Source: Bordetella pertussis 18323 (GTDB taxonomy: Bacteria > Pseudomonadota > Gammaproteobacteria > Burkholderiales > Burkholderiaceae_B). From it: a stretch of 64,000 nucleotides of DNA. Positions 28,062 through 36,453 of this stretch are shown here, piece by piece (positions within the stretch are counted from its first letter, which is position 1; the number at the start of each line of letters is the position of its first letter). A program made the translations under genes and the position numbers. Location: assembly GCF_000306945.1 (NCBI RefSeq), contig NC_018518.1, positions 3,534,001-3,598,000 of the forward strand. Direction: 5' to 3'. The notes below the pieces were generated by a model that saw only the letters and a list, made by a program, of their open reading frames with translations, did not search any database and was not told the DNA's origin.

Positions 28062-28934
28062 ATGTTGAGAGTCGTCCTTATTACCGGCATTTCCGGCTCC
28101 GGCAAGTCGGTCGCCCTGCGCCTGCTCGAAGATGCGGGATTCACCTGCATCGACAACCTGCCGGTGCGCTTTCTGGCCGAATTCATCGCCAATGCCCGCG
28201 ATGACGCCATGGAACGGGTCGCCGTCGCCATCGACGTGCGCTCACCCGGCGAGCTGGCCGAACTGCCCGATGTCATCACCGCCTCGCGCGCCATGGGCAC
28301 CAGCCTGAGCGTGATCTTCCTCGACGCCAACACCGACACGCTGGTGCAGCGCTATTCCGAGTCGCGGCGCCGCCACCCGCTGACCGACCGCCTGGCGCGC
28401 GGCGGCAAGACCCCGTCGCTGGCCGAGTGCATCGCGCTGGAACGCGAGCTGATGGCGCCGCTGCGCGACCAGGAACACGTCATCGACACCTCGGATCTCA
28501 CGCCGGGCCAGTTGCGCGCCTGGATCCGCGACCTGATCCAGGCCGACCGGCCGCCGCTGGTGCTGACTTTCGAATCGTTCGCCTACAAGCGCGGCGTGCC
28601 CAGCGACGCGGACCTGATGTTCGACGTGCGCTGCCTGCCCAACCCCTACTACGACCGCACCCTGCGCCCCCTGACCGGCCGCGACGAACCGGTGGCCACC
28701 TGGCTGGGCGGCTTCGATATCGTGACCCAGATGATCGACGATATCGCCGCGTTCATCCGCCGCTGGCTGCCCCAGTACACGCAGGACACCCGCAACTACC
28801 TCACCGTCGCCATCGGCTGCACGGGCGGGCAGCACCGCTCGGTATACGTGGTCGAGCAACTGGCGCGGCGCTTCTCCGACCACGACCCGCTGCTGGTGCG
28901 CCACCGCACCCAACTGCCCGACGACCCCGCATGA
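28062..28934 (+). CDS. rapZ: RNase adapter protein RapZ
   Basis: P-loop protein that in enterobacteria delivers the sRNA GlmZ to RNase E and so controls glmS. The 290-residue protein has Walker A GISGSGKSVALR at its N-terminus and the C-terminal block AIGCTGGQHRSVYVVEQL. The start at 28062 matches the family. Its stop overlaps the rlpA start by four bases (ATGA). glmS is present in this window at 47441, but whether the GlmZ pathway exists here is not known. Confidence 0.94.
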   Translation: MLRVVLITGISGSGKSVALRLLEDAGFTCIDNLPVRFLAEFIANARDDAMERVAVAIDVRSPGELAELPDVITASRAMGTSLSVIFLDANTDTLVQRYSESRRRHPLTDRLARGGKTPSLAECIALERELMAPLRDQEHVIDTSDLTPGQLRAWIRDLIQADRPPLVLTFESFAYKRGVPSDADLMFDVRCLPNPYYDRTLRPLTGRDEPVATWLGGFDIVTQMIDDIAAFIRRWLPQYTQDTRNYLTVAIGCTGGQHRSVYVVEQLARRFSDHDPLLVRHRTQLPDDPA

Positions 28935-29881
28935 TCCGTTCGCGTCCGCTTGCCCTCCTGTCGACACTGCTGCTGGCGCTGGCCATCGCAGGCTGCTCCA
29001 CGCCAGGCAAGAAACGCGGCGGCTACTACAAGGACGACGGCCCCGACGCCAACCCGCCGTCCAACCTCGACAACGTGCCCGACGCGACGCCGCGCCTCGA
29101 ACCGCTGGCCAGCGGCCCGAACCGGCCCTATGTGGTGTTCGGCAAGCGCTATGTGCCCGACACCAGCGAACGCCCGTTCCGCCAGCAGGGCCTGGCCTCC
29201 TGGTACGGCAAGAAGTTCCATGGTAACTCGACCTCCAACGGCGAGTCGTACGACATGTACGCCATGACGGCGGCGCATCCGACGATGCCGATTCCCAGCT
29301 ACGCGCGCGTCACCAGCAAGATCAACGGGCGCACGGTCATCGTGCGGGTCAATGACCGCGGACCGTTCCACAGCGACCGCATCATGGACCTGTCCTATGT
29401 GGCGGCCCACAAGCTGGGCATCATCGGCCCGGGCAGCGGGCCCGTCACCGTCGAGCGCATCCTGCCTGCCGAGATCCTCGCGATGAATGGCGGCGCGGCG
29501 GCGCCACGGCCCGGGCCCGCCTCGGCCACCGGGCCGCTGCCCGTTGCCGCGCCCAGCGCGGCCGCCGCCGTCGAGCTGCACCCCGCGACCCAGCTCGCCT
29601 CGAACGCGCCGACGCCGCCGCGCCCGGCCGCGGGCGCGGGCAGCGGCGTCTACCTGCAACTGGGCGCCTTCAGCCAGCCGGCCAACGCCGAATCGCTGGT
29701 CAGCCGCATCAACGGGCAACTGGATCCGGCCAGCGGCATTCCGCCGGCGGTGGTCGAGCAGGCCAACAACCTGTACCGCGTACGCATCGGCCCCTACGCC
29801 ACGCGCGAAGCGGCGCTGGGCGCGGTGCAGCCGGTGGCCGACCGCACCGGCATCCTGCCCAGTCTCAGCGCCACGCCCTAG
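28931..29881 (+). CDS. rlpA: Septal ring lytic transglycosylase RlpA lipoprotein
   Basis: The 316-residue lipoprotein has a signal peptide ending in the lipobox IAGC, a double-psi beta-barrel domain (GLASWYGKKFHGNSTSNGES, then VNDRGPFHSDRIMDLS), a Pro/Ala linker, and a C-terminal SPOR domain (YLQLGAFSQPANAESLVSRI). Such proteins cleave denuded glycan strands at the septum. The gene overlaps rapZ by 4 bases. Its TAG stop lies inside the CCTAGG target beside IS481 copy 3, so the coding sequence is complete. Confidence 0.92.
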   Translation: MIRSRPLALLSTLLLALAIAGCSTPGKKRGGYYKDDGPDANPPSNLDNVPDATPRLEPLASGPNRPYVVFGKRYVPDTSERPFRQQGLASWYGKKFHGNSTSNGESYDMYAMTAAHPTMPIPSYARVTSKINGRTVIVRVNDRGPFHSDRIMDLSYVAAHKLGIIGPGSGPVTVERILPAEILAMNGGAAAPRPGPASATGPLPVAAPSAAAAVELHPATQLASNAPTPPRPAAGAGSGVYLQLGAFSQPANAESLVSRINGQLDPASGIPPAVVEQANNLYRVRIGPYATREAALGAVQPVADRTGILPSLSATP

Positions 29882-29882
29882 G

Positions 29883-30925
29883 TGTGAAGATTCAATAGGT
29901 TGTATGCATGGTTCATCCGAACCGGATTTGAGAAACTGGAAATCGCCACCCCCCCAGTTCACTCAAGGAGCCCGGCCGGATGAACACCCATAAGCATGCC
30001 CGATTGACCTTCCTACGTCGACTCGAAATGGTCCAGCAATTGATCGCCCATCAAGTTTGTGTGCCTGAAGCGGCCCGCGCCTATGGGGTCACCGCGCCGA
30101 CTGTGCGCAAATGGCTGGGCCGCTTCCTGGCTCAGGGCCAGGCGGGCTTGGCCGATGCGTCCTCGCGCCCGACGGTCTCGCCCCGAGCGATTGCGCCGGC
30201 CAAGGCGCTGGCTATCGTGGAGCTGCGCCGCAAGCGGCTGACCCAAGCGCGCATCGCCCAGGCGCTGGGCGTGTCAGCCAGCACCGTCAGCCGCGTCCTG
30301 GCCCGCGCCGGTCTGTCGCACCTGGCCGACCTGGAGCCGGCCGAGCCGGTGGTGCGCTACGAGCATCAGGCCCCCGGCGATCTGCTGCACATCGACATCA
30401 AGAAGCTGGGACGTATCCAGCGCCCTGGCCACCGGGTCACGGGCAACCGACGCGATACCGTTGAGGGGGCCGGCTGGGACTTCGTCTTCGTGGCCATCGA
30501 TGACCACGCCCGCGTGGCCTTCACCGACATCCACCCCGACGAGCGCTTCCCCAGCGCCGTCCAGTTCCTCAAGGACGCAGTGGCCTACTACCAGCGCCTG
30601 GGCGTGACCATCCAGCGCTTGCTCACCGACAATGGCTCGGCCTTTCGCAGCCGCGCCTTCGCCGCGCTGTGCCATGAGCTGGGCATCAAGCACCGCTTTA
30701 CCCGACCTTACCGCCCACAGACCAATGGCAAGGCCGAACGCTTCATCCAGTCGGCCTTGCGTGAGTGGGCTTACGCTCACACCTACCAGAACTCCCAACA
30801 CCGAGCCGATGCCATGAAATCCTGGCTACACCACTACAACTGGCATCGACCCCACCAAGGCATCGGGCGCGCTGTACCCATCTCCAGACTCAACCTGGAC
30901 GAATACAACCTATTGACAGTTCACA
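29883..30925 (+). mobile_element. IS481 copy 3
   Basis: The 1043-bp element is flanked by CCTAGG on the left (29877-29882) and GCTAGC on the right (30926-30931). The hexamers differ at both outer positions, so they are not a duplication made by one insertion. The right side truncates isovaleryl-CoA dehydrogenase and its missing part is not on the left, which holds rlpA. This is a recombination junction. Confidence 0.95.
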
Positions 30926-30930
30926 GCTAG
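29980..30930 (+). CDS. IS481 transposase (copy 3)
   Basis: Full-length 316-residue DDE transposase with D139, D217 and E253 and an intact N-terminal HTH. Its translation matches copy 2. As in the other copies the last codon and TAG are supplied by the flanking hexamer (here GCTAGC). Confidence 0.97.
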   Translation: MNTHKHARLTFLRRLEMVQQLIAHQVCVPEAARAYGVTAPTVRKWLGRFLAQGQAGLADASSRPTVSPRAIAPAKALAIVELRRKRLTQARIAQALGVSASTVSRVLARAGLSHLADLEPAEPVVRYEHQAPGDLLHIDIKKLGRIQRPGHRVTGNRRDTVEGAGWDFVFVAIDDHARVAFTDIHPDERFPSAVQFLKDAVAYYQRLGVTIQRLLTDNGSAFRSRAFAALCHELGIKHRFTRPYRPQTNGKAERFIQSALREWAYAHTYQNSQHRADAMKSWLHHYNWHRPHQGIGRAVPISRLNLDEYNLLTVHS

Positions 30931-31271
30931 CGGGCCTTCTGGGCCTCGCTGCCGTTGCGGAAGATCTGGTTGACGCACAGGTTGGAGTGCGCGCCATAGG
31001 ACAGCGCCACCGAGGCGCTGGCGCGCGAGATTTCCTCCATGACCAGCATATGGGCCAGGTAGCCCAGCCCGGTTCCGCCGTATTCGTCGCTGACCGTCAT
31101 GCCCAGCACGCCCAGGTCGCCGAATTTGCGCCACAGGTCCATGGGGAACTGATCGCTGCGGTCGATCTCGGCCGCGCGGGGCGCGATCTCGGCGTTGGCG
31201 AAAGTGCGCACCGCGTCGCGCAGCATATCCAGGTCTTCGCCCAGATTGAAATTAAGGCCGGGAATGTCCAT
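30927..31271 (-). pseudogene. Isovaleryl-CoA dehydrogenase, N-terminal stub
   Basis: About 114 residues of the acyl-CoA dehydrogenase N-terminal helical domain remain ([20 protein letters not shown] to [11 protein letters not shown]), matching the isovaleryl-CoA dehydrogenase (LiuA/IVD) family. The frame then meets TAG in the hexamer next to IS481 copy 3. The family continues with a conserved Tyr at this point (KARYLPKL-type), and the FAD-binding and catalytic parts are missing. The start at 31269-31271 follows GGAGACACCC. The gene would have led a leucine-degradation operon controlled by LiuR. Confidence 0.92.
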
Positions 31272-31395
31272 GGGTGTCTCCGTGATAGTGAGCACTTACA
31301 CCTTTAGCGGGGCCGGGTGCACCCCGGATCGGGATTGCAGCTAGCCACATCATGCGCCGCCGCGTGGGCCCGGGCAATGATGCAGTGCAAATATT

Positions 31396-31411
31396 ACGTT
31401 TACGTAAACGT
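31396..31411. promoter_or_regulatory. LiuR operator upstream of the truncated dehydrogenase
   Basis: ACGTTTACGTAAACGT is a perfect 16-base palindrome located between the dehydrogenase start and the liuR 3' end. It matches the TTTACGTAAA-type sites of the MerR-family LiuR regulator and should lie in the dehydrogenase promoter. Confidence 0.85.
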
Positions 31412-31478
31412 AAAGTTGAGTCGGGTTTTCCCTAGCAGTTTCATGCGCGGGCACCGCCATGGGCACGGCCGTGCGGGC

Positions 31479-31853
31479 TTACTGTTTTTGCGCCAGCAGG
31501 CGCTGGCATTGCAATTCCTGCTGGGCGATTTCGGCCAGGGTATCCTCGATGTCGCGCTGTTGTTGTGTCAGGGTGGCGCGGTGCTGGGCGAGTATGGTCA
31601 GGTAGTGGCGCAGTTGCGGGGCGGTGTCGCCCGGGCCATCGTACATGTCGATCAGGCTGCGGATCTCCGACAGCAACAGGCCCAGCCGCTTGCCGCGCAG
31701 GGCCAGCTTCAGGCGCGCGCGGTCGCGCGTGCTGTAGACGCGGTTGCGGCCATCGCGCAAAGGGCTGACGATGCCCTGGTCTTCGTAGAAACGAATCGTG
31801 CGTGGCGTAATGTCGAACTCGCGTGCGAGTTCGGAGATGGTCCAGGTAGACAT
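31479..31853 (-). CDS. liuR: MerR-family regulator LiuR
   Basis: The 124-residue protein starts MSTWTISELAREFDITPRTI and continues IRFYEDQGIVSPLRDGRNRVY, the MerR DNA-binding domain, followed by a coiled-coil dimerisation helix. Context identifies it as LiuR: it lies upstream of isovaleryl-CoA dehydrogenase in the same direction, and palindromic LiuR sites flank both its own start and the dehydrogenase. LiuR represses branched-chain amino-acid breakdown genes. Confidence 0.88.
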   Translation of the reverse strand: MSTWTISELAREFDITPRTIRFYEDQGIVSPLRDGRNRVYSTRDRARLKLALRGKRLGLLLSEIRSLIDMYDGPGDTAPQLRHYLTILAQHRATLTQQQRDIEDTLAEIAQQELQCQRLLAQKQ

Positions 31854-31865
31854 GAGCGTTTGGCA

Positions 31866-31877
31866 GTTTACGTAAAC
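31866..31877. promoter_or_regulatory. LiuR operator between liuR and the MBL hydrolase
   Basis: GTTTACGTAAAC is a perfect 12-base palindrome, extended as TTTACGTAAACGTAAA on one side, in the 74-base spacer between the divergent liuR and hydrolase genes. It shares its core with the site at 31396-31411 and would allow LiuR to control both genes. Confidence 0.8.
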
Positions 31878-31927
31878 GTAAATTATGATGAGTTGAAGCA
31901 GGCGTCAAGCCAATACAGGGAGAGGCA

Positions 31928-32986
31928 ATGAATCCGAACGAGCAGAAACTGCAGTATCCGTGGGACCAGACACAACCCGAGCCCGGCGTGGCCCTCGTGG
32001 TGGCCGAAGGGGTGAAGTGGATACGGATGCCGCTGCCGTTCGCCCTGGACCACATCAACCTGTGGCTGCTGCGTGACGAGATCGACGGCCGCCAGGGCTG
32101 GACCATCGTCGATTGCGGCATCGCGCGCGACGAAGTGAAGACGATCTGGGAGCAGGTGTTCGAGAACGAACTGGAAGGCCTGCCGGTGCTGCGCGTGCTG
32201 GTGACCCACATGCACCCCGACCACATCGGGCTGGCGCACTGGCTGTGCGAGCGCTGGAATGCGCCGCTGTGGATCAGCATGACCGATTTCATGGTGGCCA
32301 GCCTGTGGTCGCGGCGTACCGATGGCGGCGCCTCGGGCGGCCAGGCCGCGGTCGAGCACTTTGCCCGCCACGGGCTGACCGACACGGATGCGCAGGAGCA
32401 GATCCGCCAGCGCGCCGGCTATTACCCCAACCTGGTGTCCGCCGTGCCGTCGCGCTACACGCGCCTGCTGCATGGCGACGAGGTCGCCATCGGCGGACAC
32501 CCCTGGCGCGTCATCGTGGGTTATGGGCATGCGCCCGAGCATGTGTCCCTGTTCAGCCCCGCGCACAAGGTGCTGATCTCGAGCGACATGGTGCTGCCGC
32601 GCATTTCGACCAACGTCAGCGTGTTCGACCACGAGCCGGACGCCAATCCGCTGCCGCTGTACTTGCGCTCGCTCGATCGCTACGACGATCTGCCGGCCGA
32701 TACCGTGGTGCTGCCTTCGCATGGCCGTCCGTTCGTCGGGCTGCACGAACGCATCGCCCAGCAGCACGCGCACCACGACGAGCGCCTGGCTGAAGTCCTG
32801 CAGGCCTGTGCGACGCCGCAGTCGACGGCCGATATCGTCCCGGTACTGTTCAAGCGCAAGCTGGACCTGCATCAGCTGACCTTCGCCATGGGCGAGGCGC
32901 TGGCGCACCTGCACGCGCTGTATTTCGAAGGCAAGCTCAAGCGCCGCACCGATGCCGACGGCATCGTGCGTTTCCAGGCGGCGTAG
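31928..32986 (+). CDS. MBL-fold metallohydrolase
   Basis: The 352-residue protein carries the metallo-beta-lactamase metal motif THMHPDHIG, followed by further ligands (VGYGHAPEH, SSDMVLP) and a C-terminal winged-helix-like extension (DIVPVLFKRKLDLHQLTFAM). Relatives next to branched-chain degradation genes are thought to be thioesterases or glyoxalase-II-like hydrolases. Divergence from liuR with a LiuR site between them puts it in the same regulon. GGGAGAGGCA precedes the start. Confidence 0.85.
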   Translation: MNPNEQKLQYPWDQTQPEPGVALVVAEGVKWIRMPLPFALDHINLWLLRDEIDGRQGWTIVDCGIARDEVKTIWEQVFENELEGLPVLRVLVTHMHPDHIGLAHWLCERWNAPLWISMTDFMVASLWSRRTDGGASGGQAAVEHFARHGLTDTDAQEQIRQRAGYYPNLVSAVPSRYTRLLHGDEVAIGGHPWRVIVGYGHAPEHVSLFSPAHKVLISSDMVLPRISTNVSVFDHEPDANPLPLYLRSLDRYDDLPADTVVLPSHGRPFVGLHERIAQQHAHHDERLAEVLQACATPQSTADIVPVLFKRKLDLHQLTFAMGEALAHLHALYFEGKLKRRTDADGIVRFQAA

Positions 32987-33009
32987 CGGGCGCGCCTGCT
33001 GCGGGCAGG

Positions 33010-33960
33010 CTAGCTGTGAACTGTCAATAGGTTGTATTCGTCCAGGTTGAGTCTGGAGATGGGTACAGCGCGCCCGATGCCTTGGTGGGGTCGATGCCAG
33101 TTGTAGTGGTGTAGCCAGGATTTCATGGCATCGGCTCGGTGTTGGGAGTTCTGGTAGGTGTGAGCGTAAGCCCACTCACGCAAGGCCGACTGGATGAAGC
33201 GTTCGGCCTTGCCATTGGTCTGTGGGCGGTAAGGTCGGGTAAAGCGGTGCTTGATGCCCAGCTCATGGCACAGCGCGGCGAAGGCGCGGCTGCGAAAGGC
33301 CGAGCCATTGTCGGTGAGCAAGCGCTGGATGGTCACGCCCAGGCGCTGGTAGTAGGCCACTGCGTCCTTGAGGAACTGGACGGCGCTGGGGAAGCGCTCG
33401 TCGGGGTGGATGTCGGTGAAGGCCACGCGGGCGTGGTCATCGATGGCCACGAAGACGAAGTCCCAGCCGGCCCCCTCAACGGTATCGCGTCGGTTGCCCG
33501 TGACCCGGTGGCCAGGGCGCTGGATACGTCCCAGCTTCTTGATGTCGATGTGCAGCAGATCGCCGGGGGCCTGATGCTCGTAGCGCACCACCGGCTCGGC
33601 CGGCTCCAGGTCGGCCAGGTGCGACAGACCGGCGCGGGCCAGGACGCGGCTGACGGTGCTGGCTGACACGCCCAGCGCCTGGGCGATGCGCGCTTGGGTC
33701 AGCCGCTTGCGGCGCAGCTCCACGATAGCCAGCGCCTTGGCCGGCGCAATCGCTCGGGGCGAGACCGTCGGGCGCGAGGACGCATCGGCCAAGCCCGTCT
33801 GGCCCTGAGCCAGGAAGCGGCCCAGCCATTTGCGCACAGTCGGCGCGGTGACCCCATAGGCGCGGGCCGCTTCAGGCACACAAACTTGATGGGCGATCAA
33901 TTGCTGGACCATTTCGAGTCGACGTAGGAAGGTCAATCGGGCATGCTTATGGGTGTTCAT
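33010..33960 (-). CDS. IS481 transposase (copy 4)
   Basis: Full-length 316-residue DDE transposase with intact D139, D217 and E253. It differs from copies 2 and 3 by Thr for Ala in GQTGLADASS. The non-coding leader also differs slightly (CCAACCTCCC against CCACCCCCCC or CCAACCCCCC), so the copies have begun to diverge. The TAG stop lies in the target duplication. Confidence 0.97.
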   Translation of the reverse strand: MNTHKHARLTFLRRLEMVQQLIAHQVCVPEAARAYGVTAPTVRKWLGRFLAQGQTGLADASSRPTVSPRAIAPAKALAIVELRRKRLTQARIAQALGVSASTVSRVLARAGLSHLADLEPAEPVVRYEHQAPGDLLHIDIKKLGRIQRPGHRVTGNRRDTVEGAGWDFVFVAIDDHARVAFTDIHPDERFPSAVQFLKDAVAYYQRLGVTIQRLLTDNGSAFRSRAFAALCHELGIKHRFTRPYRPQTNGKAERFIQSALREWAYAHTYQNSQHRADAMKSWLHHYNWHRPHQGIGRAVPISRLNLDEYNLLTVHS

Positions 33961-34057
33961 CCGGCCGGGCTCCTTGAGTGAACTGGGAGGTTGGCGATTT
34001 CCAGTTTCTCAAATCCGGTTCGGATGAACCATGCATACAACCTATTGAATCTTCACA
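33015..34057 (-). mobile_element. IS481 copy 4 (inverted)
   Basis: The 1043-bp element lies in the opposite orientation to the other three. Both flanks are GCTAGC (33009-33014 and 34058-34063), a clean 6-bp target duplication, so this is a simple insertion. It landed between the MBL hydrolase and the molybdoenzyme gene without damaging either: the TAG of the target is also the stop codon of the latter. Confidence 0.96.
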
Positions 34058-34058
34058 G

Positions 34059-36434
34059 CTAGCCGGCTGGCGGCGCAAGCGGGCCCGGCGGTCCGGGCCG
34101 CGTGGCGATGGCCGGCGGGCAATAGGCGCGAACATCCCTGAGCGGGCCCAGGTACTTTTCGATCTGCACCGCCGTCAGCTGCCCCGAGCAGCCCTGGGCC
34201 AGGGACGAGGTGCCCGCGTCGCGGGTCACGGCATTGGGATTGCCGTGCACGCACATGGGCAACCCGCGCTCGTCCTGCTCCGGGTCGTACCAGGCGCCGG
34301 TAGGCAGGCGCACGACGTCCTCGCGGATATCCGTGGACAGGGTCGCCGCCGCGAGGCACGATCCGCGCGGGCTGTAGATGCGCACGATGTCTCCCTCGCC
34401 GATCTCCCTGGCGCGCGCGAGCGCCGGATGCAGCGTGCAGACCTCGCGGCCCTCCCGCTTCGATGCCTGGCTGTAACCGCCGTAGTCGAACTGGCTGTGC
34501 AATTTGTTGGCAGGCTGGTTGGCGACGAGATAGAGCGGGTAGGCCGCCGAGACGGGGTCGGCGGGAGGCAGCCAGGCCGGGTGCCCGGGGCAATCGTCAT
34601 AGCCGAACGCCGCGATCTGTGCCGAGGCGATCTGTATCCGGCCGCTCGGCGTGGGCAACGGGTGTGCCGCAGGGTCCAGCCGGAATGCCCGTTGCGCGCC
34701 GCCATCGTCCGGGCGCTGGGGCAGCCTGAGCTCGCCCTTCTCCCAGAACGCGTCGAACGACGGCGCGTCGAGGCCTTTGGCTGCCAGCTGCTCGCGGGTT
34801 GCCGCGTAGATCCATTGCAGCCAATCGGACGCCGAGCGCCCTTCGGTCATTGCGGCGCCGCAACCCATGCGCTGCGCCAGGTCGCTGAAAATATCGTAAT
34901 CGTTCCTGGCATCGGCGTAAGGCGGGACGACCTGCTGCATCGCGACCATCAGATCGTCGGTCGGCGAGGCGCCGATATCGTCGCGCTCCAGTGTCATGGT
35001 GCAAGGCAGGACGATGTCGGCATGCCTGGCGGTCGCGGTCCAGCCGATTTCGTGGACGACGAAGGTGTCGAGCCGCTGGAATGCCTGGGCCAGGCGGCCG
35101 AGGTCCTGGTGATGGTGGAAGGGATTGCCGCCGGCCCAGTACGCGAGCCGGATATGCGGGTAGCGCAGCGTCCTGCCGTTGTATGGGAACGTCTCGCCTG
35201 GCGAAAGCAGCATATCGGCGATGCGCGCGCAGGGGATGAAGCGTTTCTCGTGGTTGGCGCCTTGTGGCAGCGCCGCGATCGATACGGCATTCTTGCGCCG
35301 CCCGTACTTGGAGATCGAGCCCAGCGCATAACTGTATCCGCCGCCTTCCAGTCCCACTTGCCCCAGCAGCGCGGCGAGCACCAGGCCCATCCAGACCGGC
35401 TGTTCGCCATGGTCTGCGCGCTGCAGGGAGTGGGCCACGGTCACGAGGACCCGCTTGCCCGCCAGTCCCAGGGCGAGCTCCGTGATGGCCGCAGCGTCGA
35501 TGCCGCACAGGGCGGCTGCCCATGCCGCGTTCTTGGCCAGGCCATCGGCGCGGCCGAGCAGATAGTCTTCGAATACCGGCCAGCCGTCGCAGAAATCGAC
35601 GACGAAATCCCGGTCATGCAGGCCCGCTGCGACCAGCGTGTGCGCGATGCCCAACATCAGCGCGACATCCGTGCCCGGCACCACCGGCAGCCAGGTCGCG
35701 GCCGCCTCCGTGGGCAGATCGTCCCGTTGCGGGCCTATCGTATAGAAGCGGCAGCCGCGTCCGGCGGCCTGCGCCATGGCCTGGCGTTCGATGTGCCGGC
35801 TGACGCCGCCGGCGGCCACGCGCGAGTTCTTCAGCGCCATGCCCCCAAATGCCAGCACGACGTCGGTATGCCGGGTGATCTGTTCCCAGGAGACGTTGCA
35901 CAGCGTGACTTCGTCGAAGCCGCCAACCACGTGCGGAAGCACCACCTGCGCGGCACCCGAACTGTATGAATGGACCGAGCGGACATAGCCGCCCAACGCG
36001 ACATTGAGAAAACGATGCAGCTGGCTTTGCGCATGGTGGAAGCGCCCCGCGCTGGACCATCCGTATGAGCCGCCAAACACGCCGGCGGTGCCATGGTGAT
36101 CGACCACGCGGCGCAATTTACGGGCAAGACGATCCAGTATCTCGTCCCACGACATCGGCACATAGTCGTCGCTGCCGCGCCGGGTGTCCGGCCCGGGGCC
36201 GTCGCGCAGCCAGCCCAGCCTGGCCATCGGTTCCGGAACGCGCACGCCATGGCGGATGGCGTCCGGCAGATTCTCGATGAGGCGGTTCGGATCGGGATCG
36301 CCCGCAAACGGACGGACCTTCAAGCGGTCGCCGGTGTGCGCGGCGTCGAAGACTCCCCAGTGCGAGCTGTGCCGCCGCCATTGCACAGGTGGCTCGCCAT
36401 CCGGACGAGCCGCGTTCGTGTCGCGTTCTTTCAT
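34059..36434 (-). CDS. Molybdopterin oxidoreductase (biotin sulfoxide reductase type)
   Basis: A 791-residue enzyme of the DMSO reductase family that uses a bis-molybdopterin guanine dinucleotide cofactor. It lacks an N-terminal iron-sulfur motif and any Tat signal, as does cytoplasmic BisC. GGSYGWSSAGRFHHAQSQLH contains the likely Ser ligand to molybdenum; NVSWEQITRHTDVVLAFGG and the C-terminal dinucleotide-binding domain (NQPANKLHSQFDYG) are typical. BisC-type enzymes reduce biotin or methionine sulfoxide; other S- or N-oxides remain possible. The start at 36434 follows AAGGAT. It lies 19 bases from the IclR gene. Confidence 0.87.
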   Translation of the reverse strand: MKERDTNAARPDGEPPVQWRRHSSHWGVFDAAHTGDRLKVRPFAGDPDPNRLIENLPDAIRHGVRVPEPMARLGWLRDGPGPDTRRGSDDYVPMSWDEILDRLARKLRRVVDHHGTAGVFGGSYGWSSAGRFHHAQSQLHRFLNVALGGYVRSVHSYSSGAAQVVLPHVVGGFDEVTLCNVSWEQITRHTDVVLAFGGMALKNSRVAAGGVSRHIERQAMAQAAGRGCRFYTIGPQRDDLPTEAAATWLPVVPGTDVALMLGIAHTLVAAGLHDRDFVVDFCDGWPVFEDYLLGRADGLAKNAAWAAALCGIDAAAITELALGLAGKRVLVTVAHSLQRADHGEQPVWMGLVLAALLGQVGLEGGGYSYALGSISKYGRRKNAVSIAALPQGANHEKRFIPCARIADMLLSPGETFPYNGRTLRYPHIRLAYWAGGNPFHHHQDLGRLAQAFQRLDTFVVHEIGWTATARHADIVLPCTMTLERDDIGASPTDDLMVAMQQVVPPYADARNDYDIFSDLAQRMGCGAAMTEGRSASDWLQWIYAATREQLAAKGLDAPSFDAFWEKGELRLPQRPDDGGAQRAFRLDPAAHPLPTPSGRIQIASAQIAAFGYDDCPGHPAWLPPADPVSAAYPLYLVANQPANKLHSQFDYGGYSQASKREGREVCTLHPALARAREIGEGDIVRIYSPRGSCLAAATLSTDIREDVVRLPTGAWYDPEQDERGLPMCVHGNPNAVTRDAGTSSLAQGCSGQLTAVQIEKYLGPLRDVRAYCPPAIATRPGPPGPLAPPAG

Positions 36435-36453
36435 GGACGTATCCTTGGCGGAA

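Noticed and set aside
33009..34063. IS481 copy 4 as a rearrangement junction or as truncating the molybdoenzyme
   Set aside because: Both flanks are GCTAGC and the stop codon is native to the gene, so this is a simple insertion.
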